Source: Cryptomeria japonica (taxonomy: Eukaryota; Streptophyta; Pinopsida; Cupressales; Cupressaceae). From it: DNA of 64,000 nucleotides. This document shows, in pieces, positions 37,420 to 46,829 of the stretch (position 1 is the first letter of the stretch; every line of letters begins with the position of its first letter). Location: assembly GCF_030272615.1 (NCBI RefSeq), contig NW_026728914.1, forward strand, positions 1 to 64,000. Reading direction: 5' to 3'. Under the pieces are notes generated by a model. The model had not been told where the DNA came from, did not search any database, and saw nothing but the letters and a program-made list of their open reading frames with translations. The translations under genes and the position numbers were made by a program.

Positions 37420-38900
37420 AATCATGTTTTCCAGCACCTTTGTGTTGGGAGAGCAGAAGCCCAGTCCAATCTTCAGCTAGGAACTGAAATAGTTCCTTCA
37501 TGGTGTCACCTTCCAGCCCACCTTGTTTCACTTTTTCCTATTGCAGCGGGCACATTGAAGTGGTTGAGGAGTGTATGAATTTAATGGAAAAATTTTGTTG
37601 ACATGGGAGTTCAGATAATCCAGCTTCTTCTTCAGTCCATTCAGGTCCCCAGAGATAGCATTACAACCTACACAATGCACCACCTCCTCCTTCTCTCCAC
37701 CTTCAACAATAGTCTACCCGCCCTCATAATTTCTCTCGTCCTCCTCAGAGATATGCGAGGGGAAGTGGTAGAATAAGGGGAGATGTTCTTATTATCCTCC
37801 TTAGCAATCTTAGAGTTAGGGGAATTAGTATCCAGCTTGGAGGACTTCGAGCCCTCCATGGCCTCCATATCATCCTCAAACTTATCACTTTCTCCCTTCT
37901 CACAATCTTCCTCACCCTCATTGACATATTTCTTCCTCACAACAATTTGTTTCATATGGGGTTTGCCAACAAATCTGTTGGACCTCCGTGGGGTCACACT
38001 GTCCTCCGCAACAGACTCAACTAATAGGATCTTAGGTTCTTTTTTGGGTTTGTTGGAGGTAGGTTTAGCAGTGGAGGGGTTACTTTTGTTTTTCTCCTCA
38101 ATTTTGGGGGAAATGAGAGGGCTATGATCAGGGGATTGACAAGACGTAATAGGCTTTTTTGAGGTCTCTTTCTTACCTTTTTTAGTACCAGCAGGGGGGT
38201 CATGGAGGAAGGGAGCAGGTTGAACAAAGATGGGTTTAGGAGGACACGGGGACCTATGGAAATTGTAGAGCTGAAACATCAAACCCTGGTGGAGTATGGT
38301 GAAATTGTTGTCTTGACTCATGCAATGGCAAACTTCTTTAACAATAAACTCTAAGGCATGCAGTAAAAAGAACAGAAAATAAATAGTATCATGCTTGAGA
38401 AAATGATTGAGCAACAAAAAATAGTAATAATAGAAAACACCATACCTTCCCTCAAGGGTAAAGTATTTAATAATAATTTTGCACACCTGGTCCCACGGGT
38501 AGGGTAGGCATTCTCTATCGAAACCCCCACACATCTTAATAGGTTCCTCACCCTTTTTGTAGAAGCGGTTCATGCTGGTCTCATCTGTGACCCTGCTGGT
38601 TTTTTTCCACTTCCTTCCCTCAGTTGAAAGACCCATAGCTTGGACAATGACGTCTTCATTTATTTCAAATGAAATATCCCCCATAACAACTCTCATATCA
38701 TTCCAGTTGCTGACAAACTACATGGAGAGATTTTTGTCAAACCCAGTCATGGCTTCCATGAATGGGATAATGCCCCCTTCCTTGGCATACATCCAAACGC
38801 ATGGGTCATTGTGGAAGCAGTCCTCAATAATGTTCAGCTCAACCTGGACTAAATCCACCCCCCAAACAACTTCATCCAAAGTGAAGTTGGTAAGTAGTGC
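37420..38900 (-). pseudogene. Unrecognised long protein gene, decayed
   Basis: The longest open part is 342 aa (38696-37668) and reads naturally: MRVVMGDISFEINEDVIVQA at the start, then a hydrophobic aromatic stretch (YYYYFLLLNHFLKHDTIYF) and a Lys/Ser/Pro-rich, then acidic, low-complexity tail. Upstream the same frame continues to about 38890 (LTNFTLDEVVWGVDLVQVEL) through one TAG near 38720. Downstream a different frame continues to about 37500 with a helical segment (GDLNGLKKKLDYLNSHVNKI) and a CARC pair. The layout is an N-terminal folded domain, basic disordered linker, then coiled coil. It resembles transposon-borne plant proteins in layout only; I cannot assign a family. No LTR or TIR was found beside it. 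Confidence 0.6.
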
Positions 38901-39938
38901 AAGAACATAAAATGGTTATGCAGAGGGAAAAAGTAGAGTGAAAGATAAGAAAAATTGACAGAGAATTAGCCAAAGTATGGTGAGAGCCGCAATAATTATC
39001 TTTTATGGTGTTTCCTAATGCATACGTCTGCCAGCTTCAGTAAACATGCGAAGGGACACCTCTTCATTCGTCCACCAACTTGCAAAGATCTTTATTATGG
39101 AGAAATCTTAAGTTCCAGTTATAGCAATAAGTCAACTCAAAACCAACCCAACTCTTCTTTACAAGATGACATATTCTCTTTGATTAAAACAAATCCAATA
39201 AATTATACCCGCTATTACAAACATAGAATTAATGCAATGAAAAAATTACTATGTTCAGATACAACATTCTTTGGAAAGGTATTGGACTACTTTTCAGTTA
39301 CAGATTTCCAAAGTTGAGGAAATGAACATGGTCATTTCATGCTATGGGTTAGAGATGCACCAATGTATGAAAATATAACAATACTATCATTGAGTAGTTT
39401 GTCGACAAATATATAACTTTCAATACAAAGGCATTAGATGATCAAATAGCCAAATTGCCCATACACCATCACACTAAGAAATGTACAAAAACAAAAAGAA
39501 AAAAAGTGTCAATTTGGTTTTCCACAACCACCAATGAAAGCAACTACAATACTTGAACCATGCACTGAAAAAAATAGGACACTATGCACATTGCTGAGAA
39601 ACTCATAACTACTCTGGAAACTTCAATTTATGATTCTTCTATATCCTTTGAGGATTTCATAGCGCAAATAAACATGACTAAAAATGAATACATAATAGCC
39701 ATACAATCTACATTGCTAAGGAAAACATTGTTCTTAAAAAGAAAGCCAACTCGCATATGAAATAATACATTTGCAATGCACATTCCACACCTTTGGCAAA
39801 CAAATAGAGACGCACAATTTGTTCTCAATGCATATACTACAAAAACTTATTGTAGCTCTTACATGACTAAAGGGGTATGTGCACAAAGATGGTGGTTAGG
39901 AAAGTGGACACCACCCAAAAAAAAAAGGGAAAAATAAG
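38901..39938. other. Spacer
   Basis: No supportable gene. The + frame at 39018-39317 (99 aa) has ordinary composition but no motif I recognise. An A/G-rich run lies just before the palindromic array. Confidence 0.45.
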
Positions 39939-40145
39939 TAGCGCATATGCGGTTCTAAAATTTGAATTTAGCACGTATGCGCTTAGGTTTGTTGTTCCCA
40001 AGCCTAGTAAAGGTAGCGCGTATGCGCTACTTTTAGGAAAATGAGCACGTATGCGCTACGCCTAGGAAAATAAGCGCGTATGCGTTACTTATAGGAAAAT
40101 GAGCACATACTTGATAATAATCCCAAGATAAACGCATATGCGGTA
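39939..40145. repeat. Array of GCGCRTATGCGC palindromes, partly 30-bp tandem
   Basis: Seven copies of a near-palindrome based on TAGCGCGTATGCGCTA occur near 39939, 39971, 40014, 40044, 40073, 40102 and 40132. The middle four are spaced 29-30 bp with a shared TAGGAAAATGA spacer. The array ends about 130 bp upstream of a possible gene start at 40273, so it could be a promoter-proximal element. Confidence 0.85.
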
Positions 40146-40272
40146 CCTGTTAAAAAAAGTTTTAAAAAAATAACTGGGTCTCATTTACCCGTGAATAGCA
40201 CGTTTTCACTTCATTTTTTCTTCATTTTCTCTCCTAAATCATGAACGAGGTGCTATATTTCTCCTCTTTATT

Positions 40273-40582
40273 ATGGATCAAGGTTAGATTTTGTTTATTT
40301 TTGTCTTTCTATCCTGTTTGTTCAATTTGTTTTACATTTTGAATTTAATTTCATTAATTTTGATTAGGTATTTTCATTTTTTGTTTCAAAAACCAGATTC
40401 TTCTAATCCACAACAAGAACAACCAAATGCACCTCCTGAAAACCCACAAGATACACCCCCAACTCCTCCTTTTGACTGCAAACCCGAAACACAAGAGCAA
40501 TTAATTAATCAATTAGGACAAAATACATCTAAAATCAATAGACTGATTGCTAAATTGAAAACATCCGAACTTGAGCATCATT
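40273..40582 (+). pseudogene. Small two-exon hypothetical gene, interrupted by copia
   Basis: ATGGATCAAG (40273-40282) followed by GT, a T-rich 114-base interval and CAG at 40394-40396 make a plausible intron. The joined frame then reads DSSNPQQEQPNAPPENPQDT, a Pro/Gln-rich stretch, followed by a helical segment (LINQLGQNTSKINRLIAKLK) that could form a short coiled coil. The frame runs straight into the TGTTAGG end of the copia at 40583, so the rest is displaced or lost. After the copia, a T-rich tract and CAG at about 42268 precede an 18-codon open frame (VRGAFVVFYVLSHECHSI) that might be a last exon. The intron and function are inferred; no family is recognised. Confidence 0.4.
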
Positions 40583-42153
40583 TGTTAGGACCCAGAGGCA
40601 ACTGAGAGGGGGAAAACGGGGGTGGGGGGTGGGGGAGCATGAATCAGTTGTCTATTAATTTCAACCCAAATATAACTTAATCAAACTTCATGCATAATAC
40701 TGGTAAACCAAACTTAATGTTGATTGACAATTTAACAGTTAATAACAATACTAGTGAAGCTTAATGCATGAAATGGAAAGAGAAATAACATCCAAAACAC
40801 ATAACACAAATATTTGTACATGGACACACTATAAGAGGAAAAACCATGGTGGGAAACCTTACTCACAATCATATGATACTACTACAGATAGTATGTGTGT
40901 ACAAATGGGGTCTGCACATGCAAAAAGGCCAACTGCCTAGAGCTCACTGCTCAGTCACAAAATCAGAGTCACATTGACTACAATTGGATTATTAGATCCA
41001 ATGATAATGTATTGCTCAAAGAAGCATCTTCATATGATGAAATCAATACGGGTTAAGCTTTGATTATCTCCTTCATACCTTCCTTGAATCTTCAAATGAT
41101 GTTTGCATGAATAGCTTTGCTTATTATTCACATATACCGAATAACAACCTTATAATACCTTATTACATTATCAGCTTAATCTCACAAATGAGATCTTACA
41201 TATATACCAAAACCTAAGACCAAATGTGTAGGTCGGCTCACTAAGAATATTACAATAAAATCAATTACAAATGAATCAATATGTGATGCATCATGTCGAC
41301 TCAATGCATTTACAATAATAACCAATCAATAAATCATCTCCATAACGTGTCATGTTGATTTGGAATAGATAACGCACGCTGGTCCATAACCTAGACCAAT
41401 TTGCTGGTAGCAGCAAATATGCCAACTCGATTAAACCAATAACCAAATCACCAAAACCAAGTGTCCAAACCATGTCTTCGACATAACCAAGTAATCTTCA
41501 TATGATAAAAAATCATCCTCAGTGTCGGTGAATAGTATAACCTGCTGGTGAACCAGATATCGGTGGTTGTGCATAAGTCACTGAACATGTCGGTGAACAT
41601 AACCAAAGATCTCTAGAAAGATAAGTGTTGATAAGTGTTGACAAGTGTTGACATCAATGGCAAAACCAATGCACCACATCCATAATACCAACAATATCCC
41701 CCTTTGGCATTGATGGCAACACAAGATGGAAAAACATCTTAAGTGCCAAAGTTAGAATGCCAAAAACCAAAAACCAACAATCTCCCAAAGAGATCAATTA
41801 CCAGAAATGAAAATATAGATCATCTCTACATCTGTATAATCACTCACCCAATGAATAATCTCTCCCCAAAAGATAATGTGTTTTTCCATAGATATCTCTC
41901 ACCCTTTGACATCAAATACCAAAGCAATACAAAAACTAGATAGAATCAGTTCATAGAACTAATTACAAATACCAACTACTTCCCCTGAGAAGTAGCTCTC
42001 CTTCATCAAAGCCAGAAAAATATTTCCTTGTAAATTCTGTCAGTTTGATGCCAAGCATCAATTGTCTAAGTCTCTACCGGTGAGGGTATAACCCCAAGCT
42101 ACTCTCTAAGATATTCAAAAGTTTCTTTAGGCAAAGGCTTAGTAAAAATGTCT
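40583..42153 (-). mobile_element. Truncated copia (3' LTR plus RNase H end)
   Basis: An LTR at 40583-41693 starts TGTTAGGACCCAGAGG and ends ATACCAACA on the + strand. A PPT follows at about 41694-41707, then 3' non-coding sequence matching 9373-9760. The end of RNase H (near 42110-42150; the minus strand reads FTKPLPKETFEYL-like) is cut off at about 42153. It is the same family as 8356-14970. The LTR contains a G-rich insertion (GGGGGTGGGGGGTGGGGG near 40619). No second LTR or TSD is present. Confidence 0.88.
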
Positions 42154-42356
42154 TCTGATGTTCAATTTACATTCAATATGCAAGTTATATTCTATTTAAA
42201 ATGATCTTGTTTTATATATATTACTGAATTAATATATGAATCTAACTATCTTCTTTTTTGTGGCAGGTGAGAGGAGCATTTGTTGTTTTCTATGTCCTAT
42301 CTCATGAATGTCATTCAATATAAGTATATAACAAGTGGGGTATGATCAAACAATGC

Positions 42357-42380
42357 CTTGATCGGTCATGACCGATCAAG
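42357..42380. repeat. Perfect 24-bp palindrome
   Basis: CTTGATCGGTCA is followed directly by its exact reverse complement. Further hairpin-like words follow: CCGATAGTTATCGG at 42500-42513, CTGATAACTATCGG at 42562-42575, and weaker copies near 42466 and 42533. Confidence 0.95.
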
Positions 42381-42734
42381 ACATTACTCGATCGTGCCTC
42401 TTTTTTAATACCAAGCAAATGCATGTCCATTGCTAATGTCAATCGGTATGTAAATACTTTAACACTCGATGACTATCAGTGTTTGCAAAATACTAACAGC
42501 CGATAGTTATCGGCATGTGGTTAGCCTTAACAGCCAATAACTATAAGTATAGGCTTAACAACTGATAACTATCGGTAACCTTTATCATGCCACTCGATAT
42601 ATATTGAAGTATATATAACCCGATACCAATTGGTGTTTGATTAATCATTTATTATTATTATCAATTATGCTAATCAATACAAATCAGAATACAAGATTTA
42701 GTAATTGATAAACATAAATAAAAGATATAGTATG

Positions 42735-42739
42735 ATTAT
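42735..42739. repeat. Target-site duplication, left copy (ATTAT)
   Basis: ATTAT precedes the 5' LTR of the large Ty3 element and recurs at 61133-61137. Confidence 0.92.
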
Positions 42740-44125
42740 TGTAGTCACACAAATCTGTCTAGCTTAATTAAATAAATATTCCCTATTTATTTGATTAAAA
42801 ATCCAATAGCCATCAATTAATTAAATTAATATTTAATTAATTCATCTCCAAACATTCTTCTATTAATTAAATAAATTATTCAATTTATTTTAATTCATTC
42901 ATTAAATCAAATTCCATTCAATTAAATAAATAAAATCAATTTATTTAATTAAATCCCCCTTTTTCCTCTTTTAAATAAATTAACATTTATTTAAATCATT
43001 TTAAAACCCCCCCACTTGCATTTTCCTACAAATGCAACTTGCACATATTTATTGAAATAAATGAATTTTTATTTTAATAAAATCCTATTTTTCCTCACCC
43101 ACCAAATCCACTTGCAAAATCTAATCCCTTTCTAGAATCTTCTAACCCCTTCCTAATTAGCTTAATCCATCCCTTAATTATTGTCACATTCCTAAGCAAA
43201 ATGGAGTCACTTCTCAAAGACTCCAAAGTCTTTGAAAAGCATTTAATGCTTTGTGTGTTCAACAAATTAACCCCCAAAGTCTTCCAAGACCACTAATGGC
43301 TCTTACATGACCATTTATGGCTCTTACATAACCATTTATGGTTATTTCAAACTTGTCTCCCCAAACATTTATTGTTTTGACCATATTCATCCATTTCACA
43401 TTTGCACAAGAGTTTATCCATTGGATAAAAGCTTTATTCTTTGAATAAAGAGTTTATTCATTCAACCAACCTTGACTTTAACTCCCAAGATCATGTCAAG
43501 CATTTAATGCTTATTCCCTCCCCTCTCAACCTATCTCACATTGACACTTGTCATCCTGGGATTGGGTTGAAAGCCCTCACATGGATTTGAAATCATTCAA
43601 TCCTGACCCTTGTTGAGATTGCTCAATCTCAACCATCCATTGCTCCATTTTTTCTATAAATAGAGCTCATTTCTTCATAATCCAGATCCTGAAAACTTGT
43701 ATGCATTTAAGCTATAGGCATTTTAAGAGAGCATTTTAGCATAATCAACTAATATATTGTCATTTTGGTTAAAATAAATCATTTTTAGTATCAATAGCAT
43801 AGTATTAGCTTTTCATTTCACATTTGGAGCACAATACTACAATCTCAATCCTCCATAAGCATCCATAGTGCAAAAAGCTGTTGAGAGCTACACTATTTTG
43901 GAACTTGGAGAGGAGAGGAACAAGGGAGAAGGAGCTAAGAGCATGTTAGGAGGTATTTGGAGATGCCTCATCATATTTTCTTCTTTAGTTAAATATACTT
44001 TCATGTTTTTAGTGTCTCTCTTGATATGGCTGTTTAGATTAGTTTTTGATTGACTAACACTAACGATTTTCTGGTTTCTTGTGTTGTTTGTCATTTGCTA
44101 TCCTTGTCCATTTAGGAAGGCATCA
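42740..44125 (+). repeat. 5' LTR of Tat-type element
   Basis: 1386 bp. The first third is very rich in TTAATTAAAT words. TATAAATA at 43655-43662 is the likely sense promoter, followed by a leader-like R region with GGAGAGGAGAGGAACAAGGG. The two 60-68-aa frames near 43868-44094 are not genes; matching frames appear in the 3' LTR. Confidence 0.96.
43655..43662 (+). promoter_or_regulatory. TATA box of sense transcript
   Basis: TATAAATA within CTATAAATAGAGCTC. The same word lies at 60662-60669 in the 3' LTR. Transcription would be expected to start about 30 bases downstream. Confidence 0.7.
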
Positions 44126-44145
44126 TTTGGTGAACCCAATGTGAA
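44126..44145 (+). promoter_or_regulatory. Primer-binding-site candidate
   Basis: TTTGGTGAACCCAATGTG follows the LTR directly. TGGTGAACCC starts with the TGG expected opposite a tRNA CCA end. I could not name the tRNA; it is not the iMet type. Confidence 0.55.
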
Positions 44146-44220
44146 TCGGACACACCAAAAATATCATCTTTTTAGCAAACTAACATGTCTGAATATTGAA
44201 AGTGTCACACAAGTTGCACT

Positions 44221-44432
44221 TTGGCGCTATTGAACACGTTCTAGCGCTACCGATACTTATGCTTTTAGCTCTATTGTTCTTACAATAGCGCTATTATCTC
44301 AATTTCAGCGCTTTTGGAATTGTTTTGGTGCTATTAACCATTTTTCAGTGCTTTTGCCTCTCTGTCTCCCCCTTCTTTCAGCGCTTTTGTGTTAAATAGT
44401 GCCTCTATTCAAACACAGACTAGCGCTATTGT
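44221..44432 (+). repeat. Cluster of AGCGCTATTG-like motifs in sense leader
   Basis: About ten variants in 210 bases: GGCGCTATTG, AGCGCTACCG, AGCTCTATTG, AGCGCTATTA, AGCGCTTTTG (twice), GGTGCTATTA, AGTGCTTTTG, AGTGCCTCTA, AGCGCTATTG. Spacing is irregular (about 15-35 bases), so it is not a simple tandem repeat. It lies 95-305 bases after the LTR, in the 5' leader of the gag-pol transcript. Confidence 0.85.
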
Positions 44433-46829
44433 AACAGAATGTCGTAAAAATCACCTTGTAACTGAAAAAGTGAAAATTTTAGGCTTGTGGAAGCCCCCCT
44501 TGGACATAGATTTTACTAACAATTTGTTGTTTGTGCAGGTTTAAAACTCACCATTAAAAATCACAAATTTTCTTTTGGTGCATTAAAAACTTGAACAAAA
44601 ACAAAATTTCATTTCTTTCTAGTTAGGATCACTCATCCTTTTGATGCTTTAAAACTGAACAAAAACAAACATTTACTTCCATTGCAAGTTAGGACTCATC
44701 TTCATTTTGGTGCTTACAATCAACAAACAAATTTGATTTCCTTGCATCAAACTAAAGAATTTACAATCCACACTTCAAATTTTGGTGCACATAAAATACA
44801 CAATCCACTTGTTTTGATTTTTACAAGCAATTTTACTTCAAGCAAACGTGTTTTTCATTAAGTTGACCAGGATTTCCAATTTCTAGATTACAAAACACAT
44901 TGCTTTTGAAGTTAAAAAGAACACCATGGCTGTTGGAGCAACATCTCCAAATAGTTAGATCACATTGCGATGATGGGTTAAAAAGAACAAGTGTCTTTCA
45001 TGCTTGGCACACTTGTGCAAAAAGTCAGTCGAGTGGTCCTACCTCTAACACACAATATCCTCTCCCTTGGCTTTCATGGTCCTAGGTGCAAGAGAAAAGT
45101 GTTAGTAACACTCAAAATTTTATCTTTTTAAGAGAGGCCTGCTAAGGGATCGATACTCTTGGGAACGACCTTGAGCGGTAAATATTTTGAGCCGCTATAG
45201 AAATCAGGTGAGAGCAAAAGCTGTAGCCTTGGGTATAGCTGTTCCTACAGTGTAACTGGCCGAAAGGAAAAATGGGCCCCACGACCAGTTACAAGGCTCT
45301 TAAGTGAGTCACTGCAGAATGAACTTATGTCCAAAAACATCGAACATGACTAAACACCTTTAAGTAGTAGCCCACCCATTCTATTGATTGAGGATATTTG
45401 CGATATAATTTAGTGCAAGAGCATAGATGGTTTTTCTCCCAAGATACTCACCATACATATTTCTTTGAGTAGAAACATAGCTTTTTGAAAAGTCACTTGT
45501 GACTTGATAAAAGTGGTGACTCCCCCATCATAGGGATCATCTATTTGTTATGCTCGTGCAAGACTTAGTATATCACATCCTTACCTGCCACGACGGGATT
45601 CATAAGGTATGTAGTACCAAAGTTGAAGAAATATCAAGATGTGGGCTAAATTTATCACAACTGGCCATTTGACCTTAGGGATAAAAAGTGTTTGAAGTGT
45701 GTTCATTTTAAAGACCTACTACAAATTGAGCCGACTTTAGGCTTTGGAAAAACACCTTAAAATACATCTAAAGGAAGGGTCATATACAAGTCCAAGGATT
45801 GGGTTGATCTAGACCCATACTCATTTGTGCCTTTTTAGGCAACATTCTTGTGTTTGTGTGCTTGTTTTGTTTTCTTGTCAAAGAAAAATCAGAAAATCAC
45901 TCTCAAAAACAAAGTATTCATCCAACCAAACATCTTTCAAAAAAACAACCAAACACATCAAAAACAAAGTGCAAACAACAAAGAGTCAAATTTTATGACC
46001 ATTCTTCACATCTTGTGAAAGAAGAAGAGTCATCAGAATATCAACTTGAAAAGAAGACCATTAAGCTCAAAGGCTTTGATCAAAAGGAGGAAGTTCTTCT
46101 ATATAAATAGACAAATCTTTGTCTCACATAGAGTCTTTTTGCATCACATGCGTCTCTACCTTCAAGGCAAAACAAACGAATTTGATTCCGAATCATTGAA
46201 CCGCAGAGCTTTTATGCAATATAGAGCTCTGAGTTATCACAAAAACCAAGGAGGTAAGATTAATCCCAACTTCTTCCCAAATGTCTGTATCACATACAAC
46301 ATAGCTCGAGAAATACCACCAACACCCAAAAGGGAAGAGGTAGAGTTTGTCCCATTTATGACACAAAGTTTTTATTGAAGTTAAAAACATTTCATCGATT
46401 ATCTTACTCATCCATCATCACTTCATCATCATCAATCTGTTCCAACTCTCAAAACATTAAGAGGTTTTTGTCCCAAGTTCTCTTTTTAGATATTGCTTGA
46501 ATCAAACGCATCACATCACTTTTTAGATTGTTTCTACATCTAGGATAAGCTCATCCTAAGAAACAGATCTATGCAGGTTAAAAATAGTTCATGAGTGAAT
46601 CCTCTCATTACTAGGTAGTTAAATCTATAACACATATTAGATTTCTCTACACCTTATCACATCAAAGCTTATCAAACAAACAAGCAATTCAAAGAAGGAA
46701 TTTCGGTTACATCTACCTTAACAGTGCTAGAGACCTACATACAACACAAATCACCAACCCTCAAACTTTCATTTCATCAAAAACTCATCATCATTTTCAC
46801 ACAACTTCAACAAAATCTTGTAAAACAAA
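44433..46829 (+). other. Long 5' leader of Tat-type element, possible short ORF1
   Basis: Mostly non-coding. One frame, 46046-46378 (110 aa), has ordinary protein composition: HHMRLYLQGKTNEFDSESLN and an NPNFFPNVCITYNIAREIPP segment. Another frame (45850-46110, Lys/Ser-rich) overlaps its start and may be the upstream part in a shifted frame. Some Tat/Ogre elements carry an extra ORF before gag, so this could be such an ORF1 remnant, but I recognise no domain. Confidence 0.4.

Larger units (their letters stand above)
42154..42739 (-). mobile_element. Left part of a copia LTR split by the Ty3 element, plus flank
   Basis: From about 42347 to 42739 the sequence is probably the outer part of the 3' LTR whose inner part is 61138-61320; the Ty3 element lies between them with ATTAT duplicated. 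TGATCAAACAATG near 42343 may be the LTR end, but without a second LTR this is a guess. The first 190 bases are AT-rich flank. Short inverted repeats are concentrated here. Confidence 0.5.
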
